A DNA stretch of 28,458 nt from contig JASBTC010000379.1 in the NCBI GenBank assembly GCA_030148625.1, positions 1 through 28,458 on the forward strand. Reading direction: 5' to 3'. Positions 1-8,123 of the stretch are shown here, piece after piece. A program made the translations under genes and the position numbers. Origin of the DNA: Sphingobium sp. GTDB lineage: Bacteria > Pseudomonadota > Alphaproteobacteria > Sphingomonadales > Sphingomonadaceae. Each line of letters opens with the position of its first letter. The first letter of the stretch is position 1. The notes beneath the pieces are model-generated. The model made no database searches. It was given only the letters and a program-made list of their open reading frames with translations, and was not told where the DNA came from.

Positions 1-1633
1 CCGACAGGTCGATGCCCGCCGAATTGCGCCGTGCGCCGTAAAGGTCGGCGGGCAGCGCGATCTGGTCGTGCGGCGCGCCGGGGACCGGCATGGCGCGGAC
101 GATTTCGACCGGGTCGGCGACGAGTTCGTCGATCGACACCGCCGGATCGGCGATGCGGTTGACGAAGGAGGAATTGGCGCCGTTTTCGAGCAGGCGGCGG
201 ACCAGATAGGCAAGCAAGGTCTCGTGCGTGCCGACCGGGGCATAGATGCGGCACGGCCGGTTCAGAGTGTCGCCACCGACCACTTCCTCGTAAAGCGGCT
301 CGCCCATGCCGTGCAGGCACTGGAATTCGTAATCGCCCAAGGTGAAATCGGGCCCCGCAATCTGGTAGATGGTCGCGAGCGTCTGTGCATTGTGCGTCGC
401 GAATTGCGGAAACACTGCGTCGGTCGCGGCGAGCAGCTTGCGCGCACAGGCGACATAAGCGACGTCGGTGTGGATCTTGCGCGTATAGACGGGGAACCCC
501 GCCAGCCCGTCGACCTGGGCGCGCTTGATCTCGGCGTCCCAATAGGCGCCCTTGACCAGCCGCACCATGATCCGCCGTCCCGCGCGCCGCGCAAGATCGA
601 TGACGAAATCGAGCACGAAGGGGCAGCGCTTGCCATAGGCCTGGACGACGAAACCCAGGCCGTTCCAGCCGGCCAGATCGGGATCGAACGCCAGGCTATC
701 GAGCAGGTCGAGCGACAGTTCGAGCCGGTCGGCTTCCTCCGCGTCGATGTTGAAGCCGATATCATAGGATCGCGAGAGCGCGGCGAGTGCCTTCACCTTG
801 GGCAGCAATTCGCCCATCACGCGCTCGGCCTGCGACCGCGCATAACGCGGGTGGAGCGCGGACAGCTTGATCGAGATGCCGGGGCCGCCATAGATGCCGC
901 GCCCCGCCGATGCCGCGCCGATCGCATGGATCGCGTTTTCATAGTCGCGATAATAGCGGTCGGCATCGGCGGCGGTGGTCGCCGCCTCACCGAGCATGTC
1001 GTAGGAATAGCCGAAGCCCTTGGCCTCCATCTCGCGCGCCCGGTGCAGCGCTTCGGCGATTGTCTCGCCCGTCACGAACTGCTCGCCCATCATCCGCATC
1101 GCCAGGTCGACGCCCCGGCGCACCACGGGCTCGCCCGCGCGTGCGACCAGCCGGGTGAGTGCGGCGCCCAGTCCGCGATCATTGACGCTGTTGACCAGCT
1201 TGCCGGTGACGACCAGCCCCCAGGTCGCGGCATTGACGAACAGCGACCGTCCGCCGCCGAGATGCGATTTCCAGTCGCCATCGGCGATCTTGTCACGGAT
1301 CAGCGCATCGCGCGTCGCGCTGTCGGGAATGCGCAGCAATGCCTCGGCCAGGCACATCAGCGCCACGCCTTCCTCGCTCGACAGCGAATATTCCTGGACG
1401 AGTCCCTCGACGCCGCTGCCCTTGTGCTTGGCGCGCAGCGCGACGATCAGTTCGCGCGCCGTCGCGCGCGTGGCATCGCGGGTCTCGTCGGGCAGTGTCG
1501 CGGCCGCCAGCAGCGGCGCGATGCATTCGGGCTCGGGGCGGCGATAGGCCGCGGTGATCGCATGGCGCAGCGTATCCTGTTGCCGGATCGGTGGCGCGAA
1601 GCTGGAAAAGGGCGGTTCAGCGGCTGCGGTCAT
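1..1633 (-). CDS. putA: Bifunctional proline dehydrogenase / P5C dehydrogenase PutA, N-terminal part (runs off left edge)
   Basis: PutA oxidises proline to P5C with FAD, then to glutamate with NAD+. Only the first ~544 codons lie in the window: the N-terminal arm and the proline dehydrogenase barrel. The aldehyde dehydrogenase half lies beyond base 1. Recognisable stretches are GGGRSLFVNAATWGLVVTGK near residue 125, a barrel segment with IKLSALHPRY near residue 255, and YTRKIHTDVAYVACARKLL near residue 385, which are typical of PutA. The protein starts MTAAAEPPFSS and has no ribbon-helix-helix DNA-binding domain, so unlike the E. coli protein it should not repress its own gene. The start ATG (1631-1633, complement) has an AGGAG-like site upstream. 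It is divergent from putR, which probably activates it. The frame is open and intact to the edge. Confidence 0.95.
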   Translation of the reverse strand, partial: MTAAAEPPFSSFAPPIRQQDTLRHAITAAYRRPEPECIAPLLAAATLPDETRDATRATARELIVALRAKHKGSGVEGLVQEYSLSSEEGVALMCLAEALLRIPDSATRDALIRDKIADGDWKSHLGGGRSLFVNAATWGLVVTGKLVNSVNDRGLGAALTRLVARAGEPVVRRGVDLAMRMMGEQFVTGETIAEALHRAREMEAKGFGYSYDMLGEAATTAADADRYYRDYENAIHAIGAASAGRGIYGGPGISIKLSALHPRYARSQAERVMGELLPKVKALAALSRSYDIGFNIDAEEADRLELSLDLLDSLAFDPDLAGWNGLGFVVQAYGKRCPFVLDFVIDLARRAGRRIMVRLVKGAYWDAEIKRAQVDGLAGFPVYTRKIHTDVAYVACARKLLAATDAVFPQFATHNAQTLATIYQIAGPDFTLGDYEFQCLHGMGEPLYEEVVGGDTLNRPCRIYAPVGTHETLLAYLVRRLLENGANSSFVNRIADPAVSIDELVADPVEIVRAMPVPGAPHDQIALPADLYGARRNSAGIDLS

Positions 1634-1753
1634 GCGGAATGGCTCCTGGAAATCCGGAGTCGATATAGGGTGAAACATGAAGTCGTTCAGACTTTTCATA
1701 TGGCATTTTCAGGTCGGATAGACCATTGTTTCGACAGAATTTGGGGAAAATAT
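1634..1753. promoter_or_regulatory. putA-putR divergent control region
   Basis: This 120-base spacer separates two divergent genes and is clearly more AT-rich than the surrounding coding DNA. It contains an imperfect inverted repeat at about 1677-1699 (atgaagt ... acttttcat), the kind of degenerate AT-rich palindrome Lrp-family proteins bind. The placement suggests a PutR operator, but this is inferred from position and shape only. No clear -35/-10 pair could be assigned. Confidence 0.4.
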
Positions 1754-2224
1754 GTGGATATAGCATCAAATTTAGTCGATCTGGACGAGTTCGATCGTCG
1801 TATCCTCGACGTGCTGGCGGAGGATGGACGGATGACCGTCACCGAGCTGGCGAAACGCGTGGGATTGTCGAAGACGCCGTGCATGGTCCGCTTCAAGCGG
1901 CTGGTCGATGCGCGTTATATTCTGGGCTTTCGCGCGGTCATCGATCCGGTGAAACTCGGCATGGACCATATCGCCTTTGCCGAGGTGAAGCTGTCCGACA
2001 CGCGCGAAAAGGCGCTGGAGGAATTCAACACCGCGGTGCGCAGGATCCCCGAGGTCGAGGAATGCCACATGATCGCGGGCAATTTCGATTATCTGCTGAA
2101 AGTGCGCACGTCGGACATCCGCAAATATCGCGCGGTGCTGGGCGAGAAGATCTCGAGCCTGCCGCATGTCGCCAACACCTCGACCTTCGTCGCGATGCAG
2201 ACCGTCCGCGAAGCCGTCACGTGA
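1754..2224 (+). CDS. putR: Lrp/AsnC-family regulator, probable PutR activator of putA
   Basis: This 156-residue protein has the usual two-domain Lrp/AsnC layout. An N-terminal winged helix (LDEFDRRILDVLAEDGRMTVTELAKRVGLSKTPC, about residues 10-45) is followed by a C-terminal RAM ligand-binding domain (about 65-150, including HMIAGNFDYLLKVRT). Its divergent position next to putA matches PutR of other alphaproteobacteria, which activates putA in response to proline. I chose GTG at 1754 because GGGGA lies 7-8 bases upstream and the length fits the family. An in-frame ATG at 1700 would add 18 poorly conserved residues. The frame stays open far upstream, antisense to putA, but that part is not a gene. 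Confidence 0.9.
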   Translation: MDIASNLVDLDEFDRRILDVLAEDGRMTVTELAKRVGLSKTPCMVRFKRLVDARYILGFRAVIDPVKLGMDHIAFAEVKLSDTREKALEEFNTAVRRIPEVEECHMIAGNFDYLLKVRTSDIRKYRAVLGEKISSLPHVANTSTFVAMQTVREAVT

Positions 2225-2257
2225 TCCAGGTGTTTGTTTTGCCGCGATTTTCGAGTC

Positions 2258-2277
2258 GTTCGATGGTTCCATCGAAC
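2258..2277. terminator. Hairpin between convergent putR and PepSY genes
   Basis: The arms gttcgatgg and ccatcgaac (9 bp) are separated by two bases, so the real loop is probably about four bases. It sits in the 64-base spacer between two converging genes and could end transcription both ways. There is no strong T-run on either side, so it is at best a weak intrinsic terminator. Confidence 0.4.
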
Positions 2278-2288
2278 TGCAGATCGCT

Positions 2289-3422
2289 CTAGCGCCGCCG
2301 CCACCACAGCAAGGTGCCGATCACGATCATGCTCGTCAGCCACAGGCCGATCGCGACCATCAGCAGGCGGCCAGGCAGGCCGCCCATTTCACCGGTGTGG
2401 AAGGCGAAAAGGCTTTCCATGAAGGCGCGCGGCCAGGGCGCTTCGTTTGCGGCGAAGATGCCGCGCGACCTGCCGGTGACGGCGTCGATATAGACCCTGC
2501 TCATGCCATAGGCGCGCCGCATCTCGTCGGGCGCAAGCAGGCGGATGCTGTAGAGTGGATTCTCCGCTGTCGGCATCGTCACCGCGGTCAGGCTGCTGCC
2601 GGGAAGTTCGGCCTGCGCGGCGCGGACGGCGGCGGAGAAGGGGATGAAATCGGTGGTGTCGGCTGGGAGGGCGGGGACGCTGACCGATTTCGCACCGACG
2701 ATCTCCGCCACGCCGTCCTGGAACACCAGCATCGTGCCCGCGCTCACCGTCGCAAGTGCCGGCACCACGACCCACAAGCCGAGCGCGCGGTGCCAGCCGT
2801 AAAGGCGCGCGGTCATGGGGCCGGTGCGTGCCGGAGTCAGTGCGCGCCGCCATGTCCGCCGCTTCGGCCAGGCCGCGACCAGCCCGAGTACCAGATTGCT
2901 GAGCAGCAACAGGCCGCTGATCCCGACGATCCAGCTGCCGGTGTCGCCGGACAGTAGATTGTGATGGATCAGCACCAGCGTGCCGGGCAGGCCGCGTACG
3001 TTCTTGTCCTGCGCGCGCAGCACCGTGCCGTCGCCGCTGATTCGTACCGCCCGTTCGCGATCGGTGTGCGTTTCGGCAACGGTGATGTTGTAACGATCGG
3101 CCTGGCCCGCAGTGGTCCAGATCGAGGTGATGCGCCGGTCGGATCCCGGTGGCGCCAGCCGGTCCATGGTGCGTTCGATCGCGACCGGGTCGGTCGGGCG
3201 ATGCGCGCCCGCCACGGCCATGTCGTCGAGTTCCCAATGGAAGACGATCAGCATCCCGGTGATCGCCTGGATCAGCCAGAAGACCGCCGCGCCCAGGCTG
3301 AGCCAGCGATGCAGGCGAACGATGGTGCCGCGCCGGCCGGGCCCCTTTCCGGCCCCGGTTCTTCCGGCCCCGATCGCTCCGGTCAGGGGCTTGCCGGTCG
3401 GGGGCGGCGCGGTGTCCAGCAT
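2289..3422 (-). CDS. PepSY-domain transmembrane protein, partner of TonB receptor
   Basis: This 377-residue inner-membrane protein of the PepSY-TM family has four clear hydrophobic helices: after the LHRWLSLGAAVFW start of helix 1 (about residue 30), around SWIVGISGLLLLSNLVLG, around LGLWVVVPALATVSAGTMLVF, and at the C-terminus (LLMVAIGLWLTSMIVIGTLLWW). Conserved histidines occur at the helix edges (LHRW, LIHHN, WHRALG, FHTGEMGG). The family is thought to reduce or process metal-siderophore complexes, and it is commonly encoded next to TonB-dependent siderophore receptors, as here. The gene starts 8 bases after the receptor's stop, with GAGGT upstream, so the two are almost certainly co-transcribed. 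The specific substrate is not visible. Confidence 0.85.
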   Translation of the reverse strand: MLDTAPPPTGKPLTGAIGAGRTGAGKGPGRRGTIVRLHRWLSLGAAVFWLIQAITGMLIVFHWELDDMAVAGAHRPTDPVAIERTMDRLAPPGSDRRITSIWTTAGQADRYNITVAETHTDRERAVRISGDGTVLRAQDKNVRGLPGTLVLIHHNLLSGDTGSWIVGISGLLLLSNLVLGLVAAWPKRRTWRRALTPARTGPMTARLYGWHRALGLWVVVPALATVSAGTMLVFQDGVAEIVGAKSVSVPALPADTTDFIPFSAAVRAAQAELPGSSLTAVTMPTAENPLYSIRLLAPDEMRRAYGMSRVYIDAVTGRSRGIFAANEAPWPRAFMESLFAFHTGEMGGLPGRLLMVAIGLWLTSMIVIGTLLWWRRR

Positions 3423-3430
3423 CGTTGACC

Positions 3431-5662
3431 TCAATATTCGAACGTCACCGACGCCTTGACGGTGCGCGGCTGGCCCTGGAGGAGGTAGCCGCCAAAGGCG
3501 GAATACCAGTAATTGCGATTGTCGATATTCTCGGCGCTCAGGCGCAGCGTGACGGGATGATCGTCGGCCACGAGCACATAGCGTAGGCCCAGATCGAACC
3601 GTGTCCATGCCGGCAGGGTCTGGGTATTAGCAATGTCGATCTCCTGGGTGCTGGTATGCACGACACGTGCGGTGACCGTGGCGTTGGGCAGGAAGGGCGG
3701 AACGATCTCCGCGCCGAAATTGACCTGGTATTTGGGAACGCCGATCGCCCTGTTGCCGTTGTTTGCGGGCGTCGATGTCCGCAACAGTTTTGCATCGTTG
3801 ATCGCGATGCCGCCGATGAACCGGATGAACTTGCTCGGTTCGCCGTTGAAGGTGAGCTCTATGCCCCGATTGCGTTGCTCGCCATCGACGGTGAAGAGGA
3901 CCCCGCCGGGCACGTCCCGGTTGATCTGGCTCGGCTGTTTCGTCTGATAAAGCGCCAGCGTTCCGGTCAGTCCGCGGATCGCGATCTTGCCGCCAATCTC
4001 ATATTGCACCGACCGGAAGGGCGGAAAGATCTCGCCGGCGTTGATTGCCGTCGTCGGTGCGGCCGGCCCCTGAGCCAGGCCCTCGATGCGATTGGCGTAG
4101 AAGGAAAGATTTTCGGTCGGACGCACGATCAGGCCAACCACGGGTGTCGTCGCGCTTTTGTTGTAATGCGACGTGCGCAAACGCGTCCCGCGATTATAGC
4201 CGTCGACGATGATGTTCTGCCGGCGCGCGCCGACCGTCAGTTGAAGCTTTCCGTCCATCACGCCCAGCGTGTCGGAGATGAACAGGCTCTTGAATTCGCT
4301 GGTCGACACCCGCGGCAGATCCGTCAGGCTGCCCCCCGCGCTCGGCAGGGTGGCGTTGGTCGGCGCCGCGACGATCGGGGCATTGTAGAGATTGGTGCAG
4401 AAACCCGTGGACGGTGCGCCACAGGGCGTTCTGACCGATGTCGGAAACGCGCCGAAGCTGAAGGAATTGCGGTTCTCGGTGAAATTGACCGAACCGCCGA
4501 GGCTGAATTCATGCGACACCGGGCCGGTGGCGAACTTGCCGCGCACACCAATTTGTCCGCTCTCATTATTGTCCGCGCGCGGCACCAACAGTCGCGAAGC
4601 GGTCCCCGCACCGGCGACGATGACGGCGGGGATGGCCGGGGTCGTCGGAGTTGCCGGAATCGCCGCCGCAGCGATGTTGGTGACGGTCAGCGTCGAATAA
4701 TTGCCGGATTCGGCGCCGTCGCGCATGCCGGCCGCCATATAGGCCATGATATCGTCAGTGATATCGACTTCCGCTCGCGCGATCGCATAGACGTCGCGCA
4801 GCTTGGTGAAGGTCCAGGGTTGGCCGTAATTATCGGTTGATTTCGGTGCTTCGGGAACGCCGATATTGGCCGCGAGGCGAACCGTCGGGCGGCTCCATTC
4901 GGCACGCTGGTCCTCATAGCCGAAATCGAGGAAGAAGCGGCCCGGGCCCTTGCGGAAATCGAAGCTGGCGCCGACCACGCGGACTTCGCGATGCTCGTTG
5001 TCGACCGCCGTATCGCCACTGCGATAGACGCCGTTGACCCGGATGCCGAATTCCCTTTCGCCGCCGAAGCGGGTGCCGACATCGAAATTGCCGCCGAAGA
5101 TGCTGTCGGCGCTGTAGCTGGCGGTGGCGCGCAGCAAGGTCTTCTGCGCGCGCTTTGGCGTCAGGTTGATGCCGCCGCCGATACCCGAACCGCCCGGCGC
5201 CGCACCGAACAGAAAGGCGCTGGCGCCGTTCAGCACCTGGATGCTTTCATAGAGCTCGGGCGAGACGATCTGACGCGGCGTGACACCGTAGAGTCCGTCG
5301 ATCGACACGTCGTCGCCGTTGAGCGCGAAGCCACGGATGACGAACAGTTCGGACTGGTTGCCCGATCCATAAGTGGTGCGCACCGAAGGTTCGTTCTCAA
5401 GCACGTCGCCAATCGTCTCCGATTGTTGATCTAGCACGAGTTGCGCGGTGTAGCTGGTGACATTGAATGGGGTGTCGAGGGCGCTTTTGGCACCAAGCGC
5501 GCCGAGATCGCCGTTGCTGACCACCTGTTTCTGCGCCTGCTGCGCAGTGACGATGATGTCTTCGCGGCTTTCGTCGCTATCCTGCGCGCATGCCGGGCCG
5601 GCAAGGCCGAGCATGGTTGCGATTGCGGTGATGGCGACACCCTTGGCGATGGCCTGGCGCAT
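3431..5662 (-). CDS. TonB-dependent siderophore-type outer-membrane receptor
   Basis: This 743-residue protein has a signal peptide (cleavage near ACAQ|DSDE, residue ~26), a short TonB-box-like stretch (EDIIVTAQ), a plug domain (about 60-165, with QSETIGDVLENEPSVRT, IRGFALNGDDVSIDGLYGV and INLTPKRA), and a 22-strand-type barrel ending in an aromatic residue (VTFEY). There is no extra N-terminal signalling (STN) domain, so it should not signal to a FecR-type anti-sigma factor. The plug resembles FhuE/FpvA-type siderophore receptors. Two extracellular-loop oddities are an Ala/Pro-rich repeat-like stretch at about residues 327-356 and a Cys-x9-Cys loop at about 411-421. AGGGGGA lies before the ATG. 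Co-transcribed with the PepSY gene; possibly also with the amidohydrolase 140 bases upstream. The ligand is unknown. Confidence 0.92.
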   Translation of the reverse strand: MRQAIAKGVAITAIATMLGLAGPACAQDSDESREDIIVTAQQAQKQVVSNGDLGALGAKSALDTPFNVTSYTAQLVLDQQSETIGDVLENEPSVRTTYGSGNQSELFVIRGFALNGDDVSIDGLYGVTPRQIVSPELYESIQVLNGASAFLFGAAPGGSGIGGGINLTPKRAQKTLLRATASYSADSIFGGNFDVGTRFGGEREFGIRVNGVYRSGDTAVDNEHREVRVVGASFDFRKGPGRFFLDFGYEDQRAEWSRPTVRLAANIGVPEAPKSTDNYGQPWTFTKLRDVYAIARAEVDITDDIMAYMAAGMRDGAESGNYSTLTVTNIAAAAIPATPTTPAIPAVIVAGAGTASRLLVPRADNNESGQIGVRGKFATGPVSHEFSLGGSVNFTENRNSFSFGAFPTSVRTPCGAPSTGFCTNLYNAPIVAAPTNATLPSAGGSLTDLPRVSTSEFKSLFISDTLGVMDGKLQLTVGARRQNIIVDGYNRGTRLRTSHYNKSATTPVVGLIVRPTENLSFYANRIEGLAQGPAAPTTAINAGEIFPPFRSVQYEIGGKIAIRGLTGTLALYQTKQPSQINRDVPGGVLFTVDGEQRNRGIELTFNGEPSKFIRFIGGIAINDAKLLRTSTPANNGNRAIGVPKYQVNFGAEIVPPFLPNATVTARVVHTSTQEIDIANTQTLPAWTRFDLGLRYVLVADDHPVTLRLSAENIDNRNYWYSAFGGYLLQGQPRTVKASVTFEY

Positions 5663-5708
5663 AATTTCCCCCTGTTCCCTGTCATGGCCGCCTGCTTGTC
5701 CGGCCGGC

Positions 5709-5743
5709 CGGGCTTTACTCCCGTATCGTCGGGTTTATTCCCG
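5709..5743. promoter_or_regulatory. Two tandem cggg-ttta-cccg repeats upstream of TonB receptor
   Basis: Two near-identical units, cgggctttactcccg (5709-5723) and cgggtttattcccg (5730-5743), begin 21 bases apart, about two helical turns. Each is itself a small inverted repeat (cggg/cccg). They lie 47-81 bases before the receptor start on the minus strand. They could be a tandem operator. On the coding strand the unit reads GGGAATAAACCCG, so a GGGAAT-type ECF sigma -35 element is another reading. Neither has been tested. Confidence 0.4.
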
Positions 5744-5759
5744 GTGGTTCGGACCTGAA

Positions 5760-5774
5760 AACATCCAGTTTCGG
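5760..5774. repeat. 15-base direct repeat, copy 1 (upstream of TonB receptor)
   Basis: The sequence aacatccagtttcgg occurs here, between the amidohydrolase and the TonB receptor, and again at 8124-8138, between the MocR gene and the small secreted protein gene. Both copies are in the same orientation and upstream of minus-strand genes. A shared regulator site is possible. Confidence 0.45.
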
Positions 5775-5802
5775 AAAGATTGTGGGGGCCAAGGGCCTGG
5801 GA

Positions 5803-7476
5803 TCAGCCTTGGCCGAAGCGCTGGACCCCGCCGACCACGGTCCGCAGCACGCGTGCATCGCCGATCGTTTCGGGATCGATCGCGAAAAGGTCGCGGTCGA
5901 ATACGACGAAGTCGGCGAGGAATCCGGGCGCGATGACGCCCTGGCGATCGTCGCTATAGCCGGCAAAGGCACCGCCGCGCGTGTAGCCGGCCAGCGCCTG
6001 TACCAGCGAGATGCGCTGTTCGGGGTGCCAGCCCCCGGGATTCTTGCCGTCGATCGTCTCGCGCAGCACGGCGGCCTCGATGCCCGTCAGCGGATCGAGC
6101 GGCGCCACCGGCCAGTCCGAACCCAGGCAGATGCGGGCGCCCGCCGCGATCAGCGAGTGGAAGGCATAGGTCCCTTTCAGCCGTTCCTCGCCGATCCGCT
6201 TCACTGCCCAGCGACCGTCGTCGATCGCATGATAGGGTTGCACCGAGGCGATGACCTGCTGCTTCGCGAAACGCGCATAGGCTTTCGCCGTCAGATGCTG
6301 GGCATGCTCGATCCGGAAGCGCCGGTCGCGCCTGCCGTTGGTGCGTGCGACCTCCGCCATGACGTCGAGCACATGATCATTGGCCTCGTCGCCGATCGCG
6401 TGGGCGGTGATCTGCAGTCCCGCCTTGTCGGCCGCCAGCATCCAGCGACGGAGATCGGCAGGATCCGTCACGGTGATGCCGCGCGTCGTCGGATCGTCGA
6501 GATAGGGCTGGTAGAACAGCGCGGTGCGCGAACCGAGCGATCCGTCATAAACCACTTTCGCACCGCCCCAGCGCACCCAATCGTCGCCACGCCCTGCGTC
6601 GCGGACCAAGGCGGCCGTCCGTTCCCAATCCCTGAGCGGGGTGAAGGAATAGAAGCGCATGTCGGTCTCGCCATGCATGCGCAGACGCCGCAGTGCCTCA
6701 TGCGTACGCCAGTCCGGCTCGGTCGTGTGGACCTGGGTCACGCCCTTGCTCAGCCCCAGCGCGATGCCCCGGCGCATCGCGGCTTCGACCTGCGCATCGC
6801 CCGGCGCCGGAATGGCGCGGGTGACGAGGTCGCGTGCGGCATCCTTGACGACACCTGTCGGCTCGCCCTTCGCGTCACGCACGATCACGCCGCCGGGCAC
6901 GTCGGGCGTGTTGCGGTCGATTCCGGCGAGCTTGAGCGCCACCGAGTTGAGCAGCAGCATGTGCAGGTCGTAACGGATCACCGCGACCGGCGCGTTCGGC
7001 GTGACCGCGTCGATCCACTGGCGTGTCGGCATCTCGCCGCCCCAGCGATCGGCGTCCCAGTTTCCGCCCTCCAGCCACTGGCCGGGCGGCAGCGCCGCCG
7101 CGGCCGCGCCGATCCGGCGCACGAACTCGGCCGGCGAATCCGCGTCGCGCAGCGAGGGCTGGGCGAGCATGAAGGATGCGCGCAGGAAATGGGTGTGCGC
7201 GTCGATGATGCCGGGCATCACGAACGCGCCCTTGAGATCGACGGTGCGCGTCCGCTTCGTCGTCAGCGCGGCGACGCGGGCGCCGCCCAATGCGGCGATC
7301 CGGTCGCCGGCGACGCCGATCGCGTCGGTGCGCTCGGCGGGGCCGCGGCCGGTCCAGATCCGGCCGTTGACATAGGCGATGTCGAGCGCGTCGGTGGCGG
7401 CGCGCGCGGCCCCCGGCAGCAGCAATGCCGTACCGGCGCCCGTTGCTCCGCCGAGAAAGAGTCTGCGATCGATCAT
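5803..7476 (-). CDS. Exported YtcJ-like metal-dependent amidohydrolase (Amidohydro_3 type)
   Basis: This 557-residue amidohydrolase of the YtcJ/NfdA-like subgroup probably hydrolyses a C-N bond in an amide or formamide. The N-terminus MIDRRLFLGGATGAG followed by a hydrophobic stretch and AARA|ATDA looks like a Tat signal, so the folded metalloenzyme is probably exported to the periplasm. Expected metal-site elements are present: DAHTH near residue 92-96, a barrel Lys in GGAKVVYDG near 306, H in ITAHAIGDEAND near 358, H in RIEHAQH near 390, and the catalytic Asp in GSDWPV near 453. The start at 7476 was chosen over upstream frame extensions because it opens the Tat motif and has an AAGG site. 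It begins 17 bases after the small secreted protein gene, so they form one unit. Substrate unknown. Confidence 0.88.
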   Translation of the reverse strand: MIDRRLFLGGATGAGTALLLPGAARAATDALDIAYVNGRIWTGRGPAERTDAIGVAGDRIAALGGARVAALTTKRTRTVDLKGAFVMPGIIDAHTHFLRASFMLAQPSLRDADSPAEFVRRIGAAAAALPPGQWLEGGNWDADRWGGEMPTRQWIDAVTPNAPVAVIRYDLHMLLLNSVALKLAGIDRNTPDVPGGVIVRDAKGEPTGVVKDAARDLVTRAIPAPGDAQVEAAMRRGIALGLSKGVTQVHTTEPDWRTHEALRRLRMHGETDMRFYSFTPLRDWERTAALVRDAGRGDDWVRWGGAKVVYDGSLGSRTALFYQPYLDDPTTRGITVTDPADLRRWMLAADKAGLQITAHAIGDEANDHVLDVMAEVARTNGRRDRRFRIEHAQHLTAKAYARFAKQQVIASVQPYHAIDDGRWAVKRIGEERLKGTYAFHSLIAAGARICLGSDWPVAPLDPLTGIEAAVLRETIDGKNPGGWHPEQRISLVQALAGYTRGGAFAGYSDDRQGVIAPGFLADFVVFDRDLFAIDPETIGDARVLRTVVGGVQRFGQG

Positions 7477-7493
7477 GATGCGCCCTTGCTGTT

Positions 7494-7988
7494 TCAGCGT
7501 TCGCCCGCCTTGGGGTTTTCCGCGCGCCATTTGTCGAGCCGCGCGAGCCATTGTCCGGCGCTCAACGGGCCATAGGCCTTGCTGTCGGTATGCGAGGCCA
7601 CCGTCTCGCGCAGCTTGATGAAATAGGCCGGCCCGCTTTCCATGCCCAGTTCCTTGCGCTTGGCGGCCATCGCGGCAAGCTGCGCCGGGGTGGGCTTCAC
7701 CGCGCGGACGGGTTTGAACAGCAGCACGTCCCAGTCGGCGCCGGTTTCGTGGACGAAGATCTGGATCGGCGGCTGGCCACCGACCTTCGCCACTTCGTCG
7801 GCGCGTGCGATGCGGCGCATGAATTCCTCATGCTTGCCCGGCGCCAGCTTGAACACTTCGAACCAGGCCTCGGGCCATTCCTCGTCGGCAGCCGCAACCG
7901 GGGCGGGCGGCGTTGTCTGGGCGGTCGCGGCCGTGCAGAGCATCGCACTAGATGCCAGGAGTGAGAGCGTTGCGGCGATCGGTTTCAT
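7494..7988 (-). CDS. Small secreted protein of unknown function
   Basis: A 164-residue protein with a clear signal peptide (MKPIAATLSLLASSAMLCTAATAQ|TTPP). The mature part has a segment (WFEVFKLAPGKHEEFMRRIARADEVAK ... IQIFVHETGADWDVLLFKPV) whose pattern recalls dimeric alpha/beta-barrel (ferredoxin-like, NIPSNAP/ABM-like) domains. That is a tentative fold guess only. The C-terminus is helical and charged. Of two ATGs six bases apart, the inner one (7986-7988, complement) is preferred because AGGGGG would otherwise touch the start codon. It is the first gene of the unit leading into the exported amidohydrolase, so a role with that enzyme is possible. I do not recognise the family with certainty. 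Confidence 0.75.
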   Translation of the reverse strand: MKPIAATLSLLASSAMLCTAATAQTTPPAPVAAADEEWPEAWFEVFKLAPGKHEEFMRRIARADEVAKVGGQPPIQIFVHETGADWDVLLFKPVRAVKPTPAQLAAMAAKRKELGMESGPAYFIKLRETVASHTDSKAYGPLSAGQWLARLDKWRAENPKAGER

Positions 7989-8036
7989 ATGCATCCCCCT
8001 GAATGGATCGCGCGTGCGTTCCGCCGCGCCAGTCTG

Positions 8037-8104
8037 GACTAGAGTCCATTGTTTGCCGTGATTTCGAGGCAGGTGATTCCACCTGCCTCGAAATCACTCT
8101 AGTC
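8037..8104. repeat. REP-like nested palindrome with an 18-bp perfect stem
   Basis: Bases 8058-8075 (gtgatttcgaggcaggtg) pair perfectly with 8080-8097 around the four-base loop attc. A second inverted repeat, gactagagt (8037-8045) with actctagtc (8096-8104), frames it and overlaps the inner stem by two bases, so two folds compete. It lies after the MocR gene and before the secreted-protein gene, both on the minus strand. It may end the MocR transcript, but no T-run follows, and the design is more like a dispersed extragenic palindrome. Confidence 0.8.
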
Positions 8105-8123
8105 GACGGCACTGGATGCACGG

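Noticed and set aside
68..1753. Long plus-strand open frame upstream of and in frame with putR
   Set aside because: It is antisense to the clearly coding putA frame; the protein is Arg/Asp/Gly-rich with no domain. Only the part from about 1754 resembles a protein family.
3656..4840. 394-codon plus-strand open frame
   Set aside because: Antisense shadow of the TonB receptor gene, with low-complexity Arg/Ala-rich product.
5782..7575. 597-codon plus-strand open frame
   Set aside because: Antisense to the YtcJ-like amidohydrolase, which has a Tat signal and metal motifs; the plus-strand product has no recognisable feature.
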